Part shown: piece after piece, positions 8,017-17,496 of the stretch
Layout: the number at the start of each line of letters is the position of its first letter
Numbering within the stretch: position 1 is the stretch's first letter
Assembly: GCF_900116205.1 (NCBI RefSeq)
Contig: NZ_FOZS01000001.1
Location: forward strand, 1,426,001 to 1,490,000
Length of the DNA: 64,000 nucleotides
DNA from: Halostagnicola kamekurae
GTDB taxonomy: Archaea; Halobacteriota; Halobacteria; Halobacteriales; Natrialbaceae
Direction: 5' to 3'
Translations under genes and position numbers: made by a program
Notes under the pieces: generated by a model
Databases searched by the model: none
What the model saw: only the letters and a program-made list of their open reading frames with translations
What the model was told of the DNA's origin: nothing

Positions 8017-9819
8017 CTACAGACGATCTCGAACGCGCTCTGCGAGCGCTTCGCGCCGTCGGTGACTCGCCTCCGCGTCGAACTCGAGGTGGAGCACCTG
8101 CGTGCCCTCGCTTCGGACCGACTCCCGGTATCGAGCCGCGAAGTTCTCGGGGTCGACAGTCTCGAACTCGAGGCCGTAGAGCTCCCCCAGCGGCTCGAAC
8201 TCGAGGCCGTGGGGCGTCTTGAACTGGTCGGTAAAGGGCGGGTCGAACTCCTCGATGGGGAGCATGTGGAAGATGCCGCCGCCGTCGTTGTCGAGGACGA
8301 CGATCGTCGCGTCCACGTCGCAGCGCTCGATCGCGAGCAGCCCGTTCGAGTCGTGATAGAACGCCAGATCGCCGGTCACGAGCACCAGCGGGTCCTCGGT
8401 CGCGCTTCCCGCACCCAGCGCCGTGCTGGTGATACCGTCGATCCCGCTCGCACCTCGATTTGCGAGCACCGTCAGCGCCGCCGCCCGCGGCCGCCCGAAC
8501 CGATCCGCGTCCCGGATCGGCATGCTGTTCGAGACGAAGATCGAGGCCGGATCCGGCGCGTCGGAAAAGACCGTCGAGAGGATCGAGCCCTCGAGCGGTT
8601 CGGTCGTCTCGCTCCCCGGGTCCACCGGTCCTTCGTGAACTCGCCAGTGCGTTTGCTCCGCGGTCGCGAACCGCTCGGGCCACGCTTCCTCGGTCGTTTC
8701 TCGTCCGGCGCTATTCGCGAGTTCCTCGAGTACCCCGTCGAAGACCGCCGTCGGTTCCGCGCCGATCAGATCGGTCGCGGCGAACGTTGCTTCTCTCCAC
8801 TCCGCGGCGGGATCGACGAGGAACTGCCGCGCCGAACTGTCGGCAAGATACTGCCGGAGCGGCTTTGACGTCGGCGACGCACCGAACCGGAGGACGACGT
8901 CGGGTGCCGGCAGCGTCTTCACGTACGTATCGTAGCCGCCACAGACGGTCGGGCCGTCATTGGAATCCTCGAGGTGCGAGCCGAACCGAAGCCCCGAAAG
9001 CGGATCTGCGAGTACTGGCGCGTCGACCGCCCGCGCGAGCGTCATGACTACTGCCGGGTCGACGCCGCGAGAATCGTCGCTCGAGAAGTTGGCCGGATCC
9101 GTCGGGCCGGCGACGACCAACGGCCGCGCTGCGCTCTCGAGTTCCCGCGCGATCGTCTGGCAGTCCGCCAGATCGGGCGTCATTCGCCCCTGAGTGGTCC
9201 GGACGTACGGCCCGTCTCGACCGCTTTCGGCCGGCGTCCCGGCGAAGGACTGGGGGATCGACTCCGATACCTTGGTCGGCTCGAGCGGTTTCTGGAACGG
9301 ACAGTTCAGATGCACCGGGCCGGCCGGCGTGCCGGTCGTCGTCGCGAGCGCTCGAGCCGCCGTCGTTCGAAGCGAACGCGCGCGTCGACGTTCGGCCCTC
9401 GGTTCGGGAAGTTCCGCGTACCACCGAACTGCGTCGCCGTAGAGTTTGACCTGGTCGACGGTCTGGTTCGCCCCGCTATCTCGCAGTTCCGGTGGGCGAT
9501 CCGCCGTCAGAACGAGCAGCGGGACGCGCGCCTGATTCGCCTCGATGACGGCCGGGTGGAAGTTCGCGGCCGCGGTCCCGGAGGTACAGACCAGCGCGGT
9601 CGGCTCGCCGGTTCGTCGGCCTCGCCCGAGCGCGAAAAACGCCGCCGATCGCTCGTCCAGATGCGAGAAGACCTCGATATCGGGATGGCGGGCGAACGCG
9701 ACCGTCAGCGGCGTCGATCGACTTCCGGGCGCGATACAGACCGCCTCGAGTCCGCCCGCCGCTAACTCGTCGACGAGCATGCGCGCCCACAGCGTCGATT
9801 CATTCGGTGCGCCCGTCAT
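8017..9819 (-). CDS. menD: 2-Succinyl-5-enolpyruvyl-6-hydroxy-3-cyclohexene-1-carboxylate synthase
   Basis: A 600-residue thiamine diphosphate enzyme that adds decarboxylated 2-oxoglutarate to isochorismate. The N-terminal part has VCIAPGSRSTPLTVA and SHLDERSAAFFALG, the MenD substrate and cofactor pattern with the catalytic Glu. The C-terminal domain has VTGDLAFYHDSNGLL and VLDNDGGGIFHMLP for TPP-Mg binding. The ATG at 9819 overlaps the menF stop by four bases, which decides the start; the long upstream extension of the open frame lies inside menF. Acidic surface insertions are typical of haloarchaea. Confidence 0.95.
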   Translation of the reverse strand: MTGAPNESTLWARMLVDELAAGGLEAVCIAPGSRSTPLTVAFARHPDIEVFSHLDERSAAFFALGRGRRTGEPTALVCTSGTAAANFHPAVIEANQARVPLLVLTADRPPELRDSGANQTVDQVKLYGDAVRWYAELPEPRAERRRARSLRTTAARALATTTGTPAGPVHLNCPFQKPLEPTKVSESIPQSFAGTPAESGRDGPYVRTTQGRMTPDLADCQTIARELESAARPLVVAGPTDPANFSSDDSRGVDPAVVMTLARAVDAPVLADPLSGLRFGSHLEDSNDGPTVCGGYDTYVKTLPAPDVVLRFGASPTSKPLRQYLADSSARQFLVDPAAEWREATFAATDLIGAEPTAVFDGVLEELANSAGRETTEEAWPERFATAEQTHWRVHEGPVDPGSETTEPLEGSILSTVFSDAPDPASIFVSNSMPIRDADRFGRPRAAALTVLANRGASGIDGITSTALGAGSATEDPLVLVTGDLAFYHDSNGLLAIERCDVDATIVVLDNDGGGIFHMLPIEEFDPPFTDQFKTPHGLEFEPLGELYGLEFETVDPENFAARYRESVRSEGTQVLHLEFDAEASHRRREALAERVRDRL

Positions 9820-11153
9820 TGGAGTTCGTCGAGAATCGGTCGGAACTTGAGCTGTACTTCGTCCCACTCGTCTGCCGGGTCGCTGTCCGCGACGATCCCG
9901 TTGCCCGCAAAGAGCGTCACCGATCGATCGGCGGTCACTGCCGATCGGATCCCGACCGCGAACTCGCCGTCGCCGTTCCCGTCGAACCAGCCGACGGGCG
10001 CGGCGTACCAGCCCCGATCGAACGACTCCGTCGATCGGATCGTCTCCCAAGCCGCCGACGGCGGTACCCCGCCGACCGCGGGCGTCGGGTGGAGCGCCTC
10101 GACGATCTCGAGTACGTGTCGATCCCCCTCGAGCGTCGCCGTGATCGGCGTCCGCAGGTGCTGTATCGTCGCCAGCCGCCGAACCGTTCGCTCGGACGCC
10201 GTCACCGACTCGGCCAGCGGATCGAGCTGTTCGCGGATCGCCTCGGCGACCAGCCCGTGTTCGTGCCCGACTTTCTCGCTGTCTCGTAACGTTTCGGCGA
10301 ACTCGTCGTCGGCCGCGGGGTCGTCGCCTCGCGGTGCCGATCCAGCCAGCGCCTCCGTTTCGACCGTTCGGCCCCGCTTCGCGACGAGTCGCTCGGGCGG
10401 CGTCCCGAAGAAGGTCCCGCCCGTCTCGTGGGCGAAGGAAAACCGATAGCAGTTCGGGTACGTGCGGCGCAACCGCTCGAGCGTCGCCGGGACGTCGACC
10501 GTCCCGTCGAGGCTCGCCGTCAGCGACTGTGCGAGGACGACTTTGATGAGCTCGCCCCGCTCGATCCGATCCAGCGCGGTCTCGACCTGCTCCGTCCACT
10601 CCGCCGGCGTGGTCGAACGATCGGTCCGATCGACGCCGGGACCGTTTCCGCTCGGGCGCATCGCGGGGAGTTCCTCGAACCGCGCGTGGGCCCGCTCGAG
10701 GCGTTCTGCCACCTCATCTTCGCTCGTGGCGGTCGCCGTGAGCCAGACGCCGTCATCGCTTCGCGTAACCTGAACGGCGGGGATGACAAACGATGCCGCG
10801 TCGAATCCTTCCCACGGGCCGGTCGGTTCGTGACCGTCGTGAAAGGAGAGGCCGCCGAACGCTCGTGGTCGAGCGATTTCCGGCCCGTCGAACTCAAGGG
10901 TGTCGAACGCCTGCCCCGCGTCGGATCGAAGTTCGTCGAATCTCTCCGGCCCGCTCGCTCGAAATCGTTTCGCGACGCCAGTTCCGGCGACTTCGAGTCC
11001 GTCGGGAGCCGCCCACTGGAGGCGCGGCTTGCCTTCCGCGTCAACTATGGCACCGAACGAGACCTCCTCGAGTTCGCGGCTCGCGCTGTAATATGCGGAT
11101 GCGTCTCGCTCGAGCGTTCCTGTTACCTCCCGTCCACCCGACGGTCGCTCCAT
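9816..11153 (-). CDS. menF: Isochorismate synthase
   Basis: A 445-residue chorismate-binding enzyme that converts chorismate to isochorismate and commits it to menaquinone. Family motifs include LIKVVLAQSLTA, YRFSFAHETGGTFFGTPPER, TEALAGSAPRG, SEKVGHEHGLVAEAI and HPTPAVGGVP, which together hold the active-site Lys, Glu and His. Entry into the operon appears to be here: menF is first and menD overlaps its end. Whether the product is also used for a salicylate siderophore cannot be told; nothing in the window supports that. Confidence 0.94.
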   Translation of the reverse strand: MERPSGGREVTGTLERDASAYYSASRELEEVSFGAIVDAEGKPRLQWAAPDGLEVAGTGVAKRFRASGPERFDELRSDAGQAFDTLEFDGPEIARPRAFGGLSFHDGHEPTGPWEGFDAASFVIPAVQVTRSDDGVWLTATATSEDEVAERLERAHARFEELPAMRPSGNGPGVDRTDRSTTPAEWTEQVETALDRIERGELIKVVLAQSLTASLDGTVDVPATLERLRRTYPNCYRFSFAHETGGTFFGTPPERLVAKRGRTVETEALAGSAPRGDDPAADDEFAETLRDSEKVGHEHGLVAEAIREQLDPLAESVTASERTVRRLATIQHLRTPITATLEGDRHVLEIVEALHPTPAVGGVPPSAAWETIRSTESFDRGWYAAPVGWFDGNGDGEFAVGIRSAVTADRSVTLFAGNGIVADSDPADEWDEVQLKFRPILDELQ

Positions 11154-11185
11154 CGACCACCCATCGGGACCCGCGTGCCTTCAGC

Positions 11186-11776
11186 CTAACTATATCGTTC
11201 CTCACGCCACGGATTCGCCGTCTCCGAGTAGCCCCGACGCTCCCAGTAGCCGGGTTCGGGGTCGGTCAGGAACTCGACGCCGTCGACCCACTTCGCCCCC
11301 TTGTAGGCGTATTTGTGAGGGGTGACAACCCGGAGTGGCCCGCCGTGGTCTCGGGGCAGGGCCTCGCCGTCGAGTTCCCAGGCGAACAGAACTTCTTCGC
11401 GCATGCACGCCTCGAGCGGGAGGTCAGTCGTGTAGTCGTCGAGCGCGGAGAACAGCACGTGGACCGCATCGTCGGCGACGCCGGCGCGGTCGGCGAGCTC
11501 GAGGAACGGGACGCCGGTAAACTCCCGATCGAACGTGCTCCAGCCGGTCACGCAGTGGAAGTCCTGTCGCTGGGTTTCGGCGGGGAGCGCCCGAAATTCG
11601 TCCCAGGAAAAGGACAATTCGTTCTCGACGGCTCCCGTGACGCGAAACTCCCACGTTTCCGGGTCGAACGGCGGCGTGCCGCTCTTCGAAAGGACCGGAA
11701 ACGCACTGGTTTCGCGCTGGCCCGGCGGGAGTCGGTCGTCCCCGAACTCGCGGTAGCAGTCGGTGACGTCTTTCAT
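11186..11776 (-). CDS. Sulfite oxidase-like molybdopterin oxidoreductase
   Basis: A 196-residue protein of the molybdopterin-binding sulfite oxidase/MsrP fold. The Cys ligand of molybdenum is in QDFHCVTGWSTFDREFTG (residues about 72-89). LRVVTPHKYAYKGAKWVDGVEF and the ending GYWERRGYSETANPW are the usual C-terminal signature of the soluble archaeal group. No signal peptide or haem domain is present, so it is probably cytoplasmic and its electron partner is unknown. It starts 33 bases after the menF ATG side and reads in the same direction; a functional link to menaquinone as electron acceptor is possible but not shown. Confidence 0.87.
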   Translation of the reverse strand: MKDVTDCYREFGDDRLPPGQRETSAFPVLSKSGTPPFDPETWEFRVTGAVENELSFSWDEFRALPAETQRQDFHCVTGWSTFDREFTGVPFLELADRAGVADDAVHVLFSALDDYTTDLPLEACMREEVLFAWELDGEALPRDHGGPLRVVTPHKYAYKGAKWVDGVEFLTDPEPGYWERRGYSETANPWREERYS

Positions 11777-12052
11777 GTGCGAGCCTTGGCCTCCGGACGG
11801 GTAGCTCTACCGCTCGAGACCGATTTCCCGTTCGAATAGATCGTCTCAATCGTGAGATTTTGGATCGTGGTCGCGTGGGTTCGAAACAAAAACTTCGCTC
11901 CATGGCCCACGGAACCGGCGAGGTAATGGGACATTCGGCGGACGATGCGGCCCTCGAAAACGATTCGAAACGGTTCTCGAGTCGGTCAACGCGGGGGTTC
12001 CGCTCGCAACCCTCGCCACGAATTAGTACGGTCTCGAAGAGCGTGTTGTTGC

Positions 12053-12352
12053 ATGGCTTCGAAACAAGAACTGGGAGCGGAGCGCGTTTCCGGAACGCAA
12101 GCACAGGATGTCGGCGAACAGGCCCTCGGCCCGGCGTTGCTGGCGTCGTTGGCGTCGGTCGGGTTGTCGTTGTACTACTACTTCGTTCGCGGCGAGCGCG
12201 AGCGCGGGATCTTCGTCGGTCTCTGGCCGCCGACGATCCTCGCGTTCGCGAGTTACTTCAACCAGCGGCGTATGCGCGAACAACTCGAGATGATCACTCA
12301 GCCCGGGTCGACCATCAAGAACACCATCGACTCGATGATGGGTAACAAGTAG
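12053..12352 (+). CDS. Conserved small haloarchaeal membrane protein
   Basis: A 99-residue protein starting MASKQELGAE at an ATG at 12053. Residues 27-42 (LLASLASVGLSLYYYFV) and 52-67 (GLWPPTILAFASYFNQ) are two predicted membrane helices with a short basic loop between. The C-terminal MREQLEMITQPGSTIKN is a likely cytoplasmic helix. Sequence style matches conserved haloarchaeal hypothetical proteins; no function is known to me. The longer in-frame extension to 11945 is Arg/Ser-rich and unlikely to be translated. Confidence 0.7.
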   Translation: MASKQELGAERVSGTQAQDVGEQALGPALLASLASVGLSLYYYFVRGERERGIFVGLWPPTILAFASYFNQRRMREQLEMITQPGSTIKNTIDSMMGNK

Positions 12353-12610
12353 CTCCGAGAAACGAACCGAGATACCGACTGCGGTCCACTTTTCCGAGAT
12401 CCTCCGACACGCGGGGCGGACTGTCGTGGATTCTCTCCCGGACGACGGTGCGGATCGCCGGCGGCGGAGACGACCCCCCACCGGTAGACAGGCGAGAGGG
12501 GCCACGCCGTTTTGGCGCCCCTCGTCGTTTCGGCCGGTATCGTTCGACCGTTCCCAGGCGTGCACAATCCCCGTCAAACCTAAATACCCCCTTGCCGAAA
12601 CGCGAATCAG

Positions 12611-12829
12611 ATGCCGAAAGTAGAGATCACCATCCCAGAACACCTCGAGATGCAGATCGCGCAAATGGTCGAGCGCGGTGAGTTCGTCAATCGGGAGGAA
12701 GCGATCGAAGACCTCCTCTCGACAGGTATCAAGGCCTACAAGACGAGCGGACCGATGGACGAAGACGAGACGGGCGGCGGCCTCGAAGACGACGGTATGA
12801 TGGGCCACGACGACGAGTACGTTTTCTAG
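12611..12829 (+). CDS. Ribbon-helix-helix (CopG-like) protein
   Basis: A 72-residue protein. Residues 1-45 make a ribbon-helix-helix domain: the strand [15 protein letters not shown], then helix A, the turn [10 protein letters not shown] and helix [13 protein letters not shown]. The tail is acidic with Gly and Met (residues 48-72). Such haloarchaeal proteins (DUF7120-type) are presumed dimeric DNA binders. A possible TATA, CTAAATACC, lies about 30 bases before the ATG. Target genes are unknown. Confidence 0.82.
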   Translation: MPKVEITIPEHLEMQIAQMVERGEFVNREEAIEDLLSTGIKAYKTSGPMDEDETGGGLEDDGMMGHDDEYVF

Positions 12830-12849
12830 CTCGTTTTCGACGCGTCCCC

Positions 12850-13029
12850 TCAGAGCGCCAGCAGCGGCACGCCGTAGCCGACGGCCAGTCCAACCGCGAG
12901 GACGACCGCGCCGATTGCGGCGTTTTTCGCGGGAAAGTCGCTCATCGGTGCGGTCGTCCGTTCGGCCTCGAGATTGTGGCCGACATCGGCGCCCGAGTCG
13001 TCCGTCGCAGGTTCGCTGTCGTCTGCCAT
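12850..13029 (-). CDS. Small single-helix membrane protein (DUF7550-like)
   Basis: A 59-residue protein. The N-terminal half is acidic ([20 protein letters not shown]) and cytosolic-looking; one membrane helix follows ([23 protein letters not shown]) and ends the protein. The EAERTTAPM segment before the helix is characteristic of a widespread haloarchaeal family I remember as DUF7550. It is divergent from hisF, with about 100 bases between the starts. No function is known. Confidence 0.75.
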   Translation of the reverse strand: MADDSEPATDDSGADVGHNLEAERTTAPMSDFPAKNAAIGAVVLAVGLAVGYGVPLLAL

Positions 13030-13131
13030 ATCGAGCGTTTTCGGTCTCGATCACTTAAGCCCTCCTACGTGCGCGGGCGCGACCAATTTTTTGTCGAAAC
13101 CATCAAACGCCGGTCGCTCCAACACCAGACC

Positions 13132-13944
13132 ATGCTCACCAAACGAGTGATTCCCTGCATCGACGTCGACCTCGACGAGGACGGCGATCCGGCGGTCTAC
13201 ACCGGCGTCCACTTCGAGGACCTCGAATACACCGGCGACCCCGTCGAGATGGCCAAAGCCTACAACGAGTCCGGGGCCGACGAGTTCGTCTTCCTCGACA
13301 TCACCGCCTCCGCGGAGGGTCGCGAGACGATGCTCGACGTCGTGTCTCGAGTCGCCGACGAAGTCTTCATCCCGCTGACCGTCGGCGGCGGCATCCGAAC
13401 GACCGAGGACATCAAGGAGACGCTTCGCGCCGGGGCCGACAAAGTCTCGATCACCACCGGCGCGCTCGAGCGGCCCGAACTGGTCAACGAGGGCGCTCGC
13501 GCGTTCGGGAGCCAGTGTATCGTCATCAGCGTCGACGCCCGACGCCGGTACGACGAGGCCGGCGAGAACTACGTCGAAGTCGACGGCGAATCGTGCTGGT
13601 TCGAGTGTACGAAAAAGGGCGGCCGCGAAGGAACCGGCGTCGACGTCGTCGAGTGGGCCCGCGAGGTCGAATCTCGCGGCGCGGGCGAGCTGTTCGTGAA
13701 CTCGATCGACCGGGACGGGACGAAAGACGGCTACGATCTGGCCCTTACCTCGGCCGTCTGCGAGGCCGTCGATACGCCCGTGATCGCCTCGTCGGGCTGT
13801 GGCGGTCCCGAACACATGTACGACGTGTTCACGGAAGCTGACGCGGACGCCGGGCTCGCGGCCTCTATCTTCCACTTCGACGAGTATTCCGTCGGCGAAG
13901 TCAAAGACTACCTCGCCGAGCGTGACGTGCCGGTTCGACAGTAA
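13132..13944 (+). CDS. hisF: Imidazole glycerol phosphate synthase subunit HisF
   Basis: A 270-residue TIM barrel that joins PRFAR and ammonia from HisH to form imidazole glycerol phosphate and AICAR in histidine synthesis. The catalytic aspartates are in [16 protein letters not shown] and [15 protein letters not shown]. Phosphate sites are LTVGGGIRT and [13 protein letters not shown]. The start at 13132 ([11 protein letters not shown]) is the family start; the upstream in-frame sequence overlaps the divergent small gene. HisH is not in the window. The sequence just after the stop contains an odd copy of the gene's end (see the repeat at 13933). Confidence 0.97.
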   Translation: MLTKRVIPCIDVDLDEDGDPAVYTGVHFEDLEYTGDPVEMAKAYNESGADEFVFLDITASAEGRETMLDVVSRVADEVFIPLTVGGGIRTTEDIKETLRAGADKVSITTGALERPELVNEGARAFGSQCIVISVDARRRYDEAGENYVEVDGESCWFECTKKGGREGTGVDVVEWAREVESRGAGELFVNSIDRDGTKDGYDLALTSAVCEAVDTPVIASSGCGGPEHMYDVFTEADADAGLAASIFHFDEYSVGEVKDYLAERDVPVRQ

Positions 13945-14009
13945 CCTCCCCGAGCGCTTGCGGGACGCTGATTCGACAGTAACCGCCTCGGGCCCTCGCG
14001 AGACGGTAA
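13933..14009 (+). repeat. Duplicated hisF tail
   Basis: The 39 bases from 13933 to 13971 recur at 13971-14009 with 30 of 39 identical. Read in each copy's own frame they give V/I-R-Q-stop-PPRALA-G/R-R-stop. Six of the nine differences are in third codon positions. The first copy holds the real hisF stop. Confidence 0.7.
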
Positions 14010-14188
14010 TTTCGTCTTCTCGAAGCGCAGAATCGGCGCGGTGAACAGCCGGAATTCGTCTCGAGTCGAAACACGATGTAATCTCGAGTCGCATTCGCGA
14101 CCCGTTCTCGAATCTGTTTCGCGATGCGATCGCAAGTCGAATCCCCAATACAGTATCCTTATGCTCGCGCGGCCGACCGCTACTAACA

Positions 14189-15037
14189 GTGACCTGGCGG
14201 TGTGCGTGGTGTGGCAAACCGCACGAATCCGATGATCCGCCCTGTGAGCGATGCGGATACAACTCGTTCAACCGCGCGGACGACGCCGGGGACGAGGCTG
14301 GCCGCGGGGACGCCTCCCCGACCTACGTCTGGGCTTGTACGAACTGCGGCCGCGAGCACGTGCGCAACTCGCCGCCCTGCGCTCGCTGTGGTAACCACAC
14401 GCTCGAGCGAACCGAACAGACGTTCGACGAGAGCGACCGGGATCTCGAGGGTGCGAGCTGGCTCGAGGTCGCAAAGCCCTACTCGCCGGTTATCGCCGTG
14501 TTCGTCATCGTCGTCGCGCTGTTCGCCACCGGCATCGTTCCGCTATCAGTAATTCCGGGCATCGGAACCGACGTTCCGGGCGAGGCCACCGAGGCCAATG
14601 GCATCGATCTCGAGGAGACGGCGCTGCTGGTACACGACCGGCTCGCAGACGAGCGAGCCGCGGCCGGCGAAACCGAGACCGCCGACGGGACGGGTGGCGG
14701 AGCGGGCCTCGAGTACGATCAGGGCCTCGAGGCGTTCGCGACGGCCGAAAATCAGCGCCTCGTCGTGGGCGCGTACACCGACGACGACGGCGGCGACCGG
14801 ACCGACCCGTCGGAGTTTGATCTCTCCTGTGAGAGCGGCCCCCGCGGAGTCCAGATTCTCGCCCAGGACTCGATCGACGCGTACGATACCGAAGCGGCGC
14901 TCGCGGACGACCTCGCGGAGAACCTCCTCGAGGCGTTCGACTCGCGGGGAATCGAGCGGGACGACCACGACGCGGAAGGAATCGACGTCCACGTCGGCCC
15001 CGACGGAGCGATACTCGCGGTATACGTCGGCTGCTGA
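14189..15037 (+). CDS. Double zinc-ribbon, single-helix membrane protein
   Basis: A 282-residue protein that begins with GTG about 30 bases after a TATA-like AGTATCCTTATG. Residues 4-25 (CAWCG...CERCG) and 49-68 (CTNCG...CARCG) are two zinc ribbons of the CxxC-CxxC type. Residues 98-118 form a membrane helix (SPVIAVFVIVVALFATGIVPL). The remaining about 160 residues are acidic and probably extracellular; they contain a small alpha/beta domain with AVYVGC at the end. Zinc ribbons on one side and a secreted domain on the other suggest a sensor or membrane-tethered scaffold, but no family function is known to me. Confidence 0.78.
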   Translation: MTWRCAWCGKPHESDDPPCERCGYNSFNRADDAGDEAGRGDASPTYVWACTNCGREHVRNSPPCARCGNHTLERTEQTFDESDRDLEGASWLEVAKPYSPVIAVFVIVVALFATGIVPLSVIPGIGTDVPGEATEANGIDLEETALLVHDRLADERAAAGETETADGTGGGAGLEYDQGLEAFATAENQRLVVGAYTDDDGGDRTDPSEFDLSCESGPRGVQILAQDSIDAYDTEAALADDLAENLLEAFDSRGIERDDHDAEGIDVHVGPDGAILAVYVGC

Positions 15038-15145
15038 TTTGGACCGCCCGAATGCCGACGGACCCGCCACTCTCGAGGCGTGAGTTCTCGGCACAGAGGC
15101 CTCTTGGCACAGAACGACCCAACGCAGAAGAGCCTCGAATCGAAA

Positions 15146-15430
15146 TCAGACTGCCGCTTCGAACGCGTTTCGGAACGACGTCGTCTTCTCGCGGACGGTC
15201 CCGGCGCTCTCCTCGAGCGCGTCGATGGGGTCGACGCCCGGTTCGGTCTTGATCGTCAGGATCGGGTCAGTCTGTCCGCCGGACTGCTCCGGATTCACGT
15301 CGTAGGTCGCCGCGGCGACGTTTTCCTGCTCGAGGAGCGTCCCTTTGAGCACGTTCATGAACGTGTGATCCTCGCCGCCGATCTCGATCGAAAGCTCGGT
15401 CTCCGTGCGTTCGGTGACCCGCAGTTCCAT
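15146..15430 (-). CDS. rpoL: DNA-directed RNA polymerase subunit L (Rpo11)
   Basis: A 94-residue homologue of eukaryotic Rpb11, which pairs with subunit D in the assembly platform of RNA polymerase. The signature [18 protein letters not shown] (residues 18-35) is the conserved dimerisation motif. The rest, with [16 protein letters not shown] as the final helix, matches the full family length. It diverges from the rhomboid gene. Confidence 0.96.
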   Translation of the reverse strand: MELRVTERTETELSIEIGGEDHTFMNVLKGTLLEQENVAAATYDVNPEQSGGQTDPILTIKTEPGVDPIDALEESAGTVREKTTSFRNAFEAAV

Positions 15431-15551
15431 ACGATTTCATCCGAGCGTCACGTGCTTGTACCTTTCGAAGACGCCGCTCGATCAGCCGCTCGAGCCGTCG
15501 CGGCGACGGCGGGACATAAACCCTATACCACTTCGCTCACAGGACAGAGAT

Positions 15552-17435
15552 ATGAATCCGATCGGGGCCGTGCTGGCCGTCGTTCTCGCGGCGACGTTCG
15601 TCGGCTCGATAGCGGCTCTCAAAAACGTTCACGACCCGGAGCAGCCGTGGGGAGACGTTCTCCGGTCCCGATTTGTCTACGGCGTGCCGTGGGGGACCGT
15701 GCTCGTCCTCGCGTTCGTCCTCGCGTTCTACCTCTTCGTTCAGGACGGCATCTCCGAGTTCTCCGATCCGGTGTCGATCCCGTATCGGGCCTATTCGTAC
15801 TACTACCCGCTCGGAATGCTTTCTGCCTCGTTTGCACACGCGAGCGCCGGACACCTCCTCAGCAACGTCTTCGGTGCTGCGGTCGTCGCCCCGATCGCCG
15901 AATACGCGTGGGGACACTACCCGAACGGGCGCGATTCGAGCGAGCACGATTCGAACGGACGTGATTCGAATACACGCGACGACCGGTCTTCGAGGACGCT
16001 GTGGAAGACTCCGTGGGTTCGGGCGGTCGTGATCTTTCCGCTTACCGTACTCGCGCTCGGAATCGTCACGAGTCTGTTCGCGCTCGGCCCGGTGATCGGG
16101 TTCTCCGGCATCGTCTTCGCGTTCGCCGGGTTCGCTATCGTCCGCTACCCGATCCCAACGGTTCTGGCAGTTCTCGGCGGCCAAACCGTCCTCATGACGA
16201 CCTACGATGCGCTTTCGACCCCGATCGGTCTCTACGTTCCACAGGCCAGTCCCGCCACGGCGCCGTCGTGGGCGAACGTCGCGATTCAGGGCCACGCGCT
16301 CGGATTCTTCGCCGGATTCGTCCTCGCCGCGATACTGTACAGGCGACGCCAGTATCGACCGAACCCGCTTTACCTCTGGATCGCCGTCCTGTTCTTCGCG
16401 TTCGAACAGGGCCTCTGGCAGATCTACTGGTACGGCGACCAGAACTCGTTTTACCTGTTTCAGGGCCCCGGAATCGCCATCGTCACCGGACTGGCGCTCA
16501 TCGTCACCCTCGCGGTCACCGCCCCCAATCGGCCGGCCATTCCCGCGTCGATTCGGGAGCGTTTCGCCCGATCGGACGAAGCGAAACGCGAGATTCGCGC
16601 GGAAGCGCGGATCGACCGCATCCTCGAGCTGGCGGGCTCGAGCCGATCGTCGACGCGGGACGCGATCGAGCGGGTCGAGGCGATGGCTCGAGGAGTGGGA
16701 CCGAGCGGTTCGAAACCGTTCGCGGCGGTCAGCAAGCGCCACGTCGCGTTCCTCGTGATCGTTGCCGTCGTCGCGCTCATCGCCGGGCCGGCGATTCCGA
16801 CCAAACTGTTCGTCATCTCGGGCGAGACCGGCTCCGAAGACGCGTCGATCTCCGTCGCCGATTACACGATCGAGTACGTCGACGGGGCGGAAAACGAAAT
16901 CGTCGGCGTCATCGACGTCGGCGCGTTCGGACAGGACACCAGCGTCGAATCCAGCGGCGTCGTCGTCTCGAGCGAGAAACGACACCTCTGGCAGGAGTCG
17001 ATCACGGCCCAGCAACTGGCCTTTACCGGCGAGGAGACGGTATCGGTCGGCGGACCGGGCTGGCGCGAGACGGTTCGCGCCGAACGAACCGGCTGGACGC
17101 CGACGGGGAACGATCCGGTCTACCAGATCTGGCTCTCCGAGGACGAGGGGGACGAACAGCTGGCGTTTACTTCCGAGTCCTCGCAGGCCGACGTTCGCAT
17201 CGACGACCGGACCATTACGGTCGATACGGACGACGAGGCGTTCGTCCTCGAGGTGGCGCGAACCGACGCCGACGGCAACCCCGTCGGGACGTCGACGGTC
17301 GAGATTCCCGAGCGGAACGAAACGGTTCGAGCCGGCGGGATCGAGTTCGAGCGCGAAGAGGGGGCGATCTACGCGAAGACGGGCGGGACGGTGGTTCAGA
17401 TCGCGAGCGAGGAAGAATACGGTCGAATGAGGTGA
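15552..17435 (+). CDS. Rhomboid-family intramembrane serine protease with large C-terminal domain
   Basis: A 627-residue membrane protein. The rhomboid core spans residues about 1-285: FAHASAGHLLSNVFGAAVVA before the catalytic segment, IGFSGIVFAFAGF with the nucleophile Ser in G-F-S-G, and IQGHALGFFAGFVLAAILY with the catalytic His. After a cytoplasmic region (residues about 330-395) a further helix (KRHVAFLVIVAVVALIAGPA) leads into a roughly 200-residue acidic, beta-rich domain likely to be outside. Such long forms are known in haloarchaea; rhomboid loss in Haloferax affects glycosylation and motility. The start MNPIGAVLA at 15552 is chosen over the longer frame because it begins at the first membrane helix. 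Confidence 0.9.
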   Translation: MNPIGAVLAVVLAATFVGSIAALKNVHDPEQPWGDVLRSRFVYGVPWGTVLVLAFVLAFYLFVQDGISEFSDPVSIPYRAYSYYYPLGMLSASFAHASAGHLLSNVFGAAVVAPIAEYAWGHYPNGRDSSEHDSNGRDSNTRDDRSSRTLWKTPWVRAVVIFPLTVLALGIVTSLFALGPVIGFSGIVFAFAGFAIVRYPIPTVLAVLGGQTVLMTTYDALSTPIGLYVPQASPATAPSWANVAIQGHALGFFAGFVLAAILYRRRQYRPNPLYLWIAVLFFAFEQGLWQIYWYGDQNSFYLFQGPGIAIVTGLALIVTLAVTAPNRPAIPASIRERFARSDEAKREIRAEARIDRILELAGSSRSSTRDAIERVEAMARGVGPSGSKPFAAVSKRHVAFLVIVAVVALIAGPAIPTKLFVISGETGSEDASISVADYTIEYVDGAENEIVGVIDVGAFGQDTSVESSGVVVSSEKRHLWQESITAQQLAFTGEETVSVGGPGWRETVRAERTGWTPTGNDPVYQIWLSEDEGDEQLAFTSESSQADVRIDDRTITVDTDDEAFVLEVARTDADGNPVGTSTVEIPERNETVRAGGIEFEREEGAIYAKTGGTVVQIASEEEYGRMR

Positions 17436-17496
17436 GGGGGACTCGGAAACGGAATTCCGACGGACGATCGATCTCCGACCGTCCGTGAGGGCGCCG

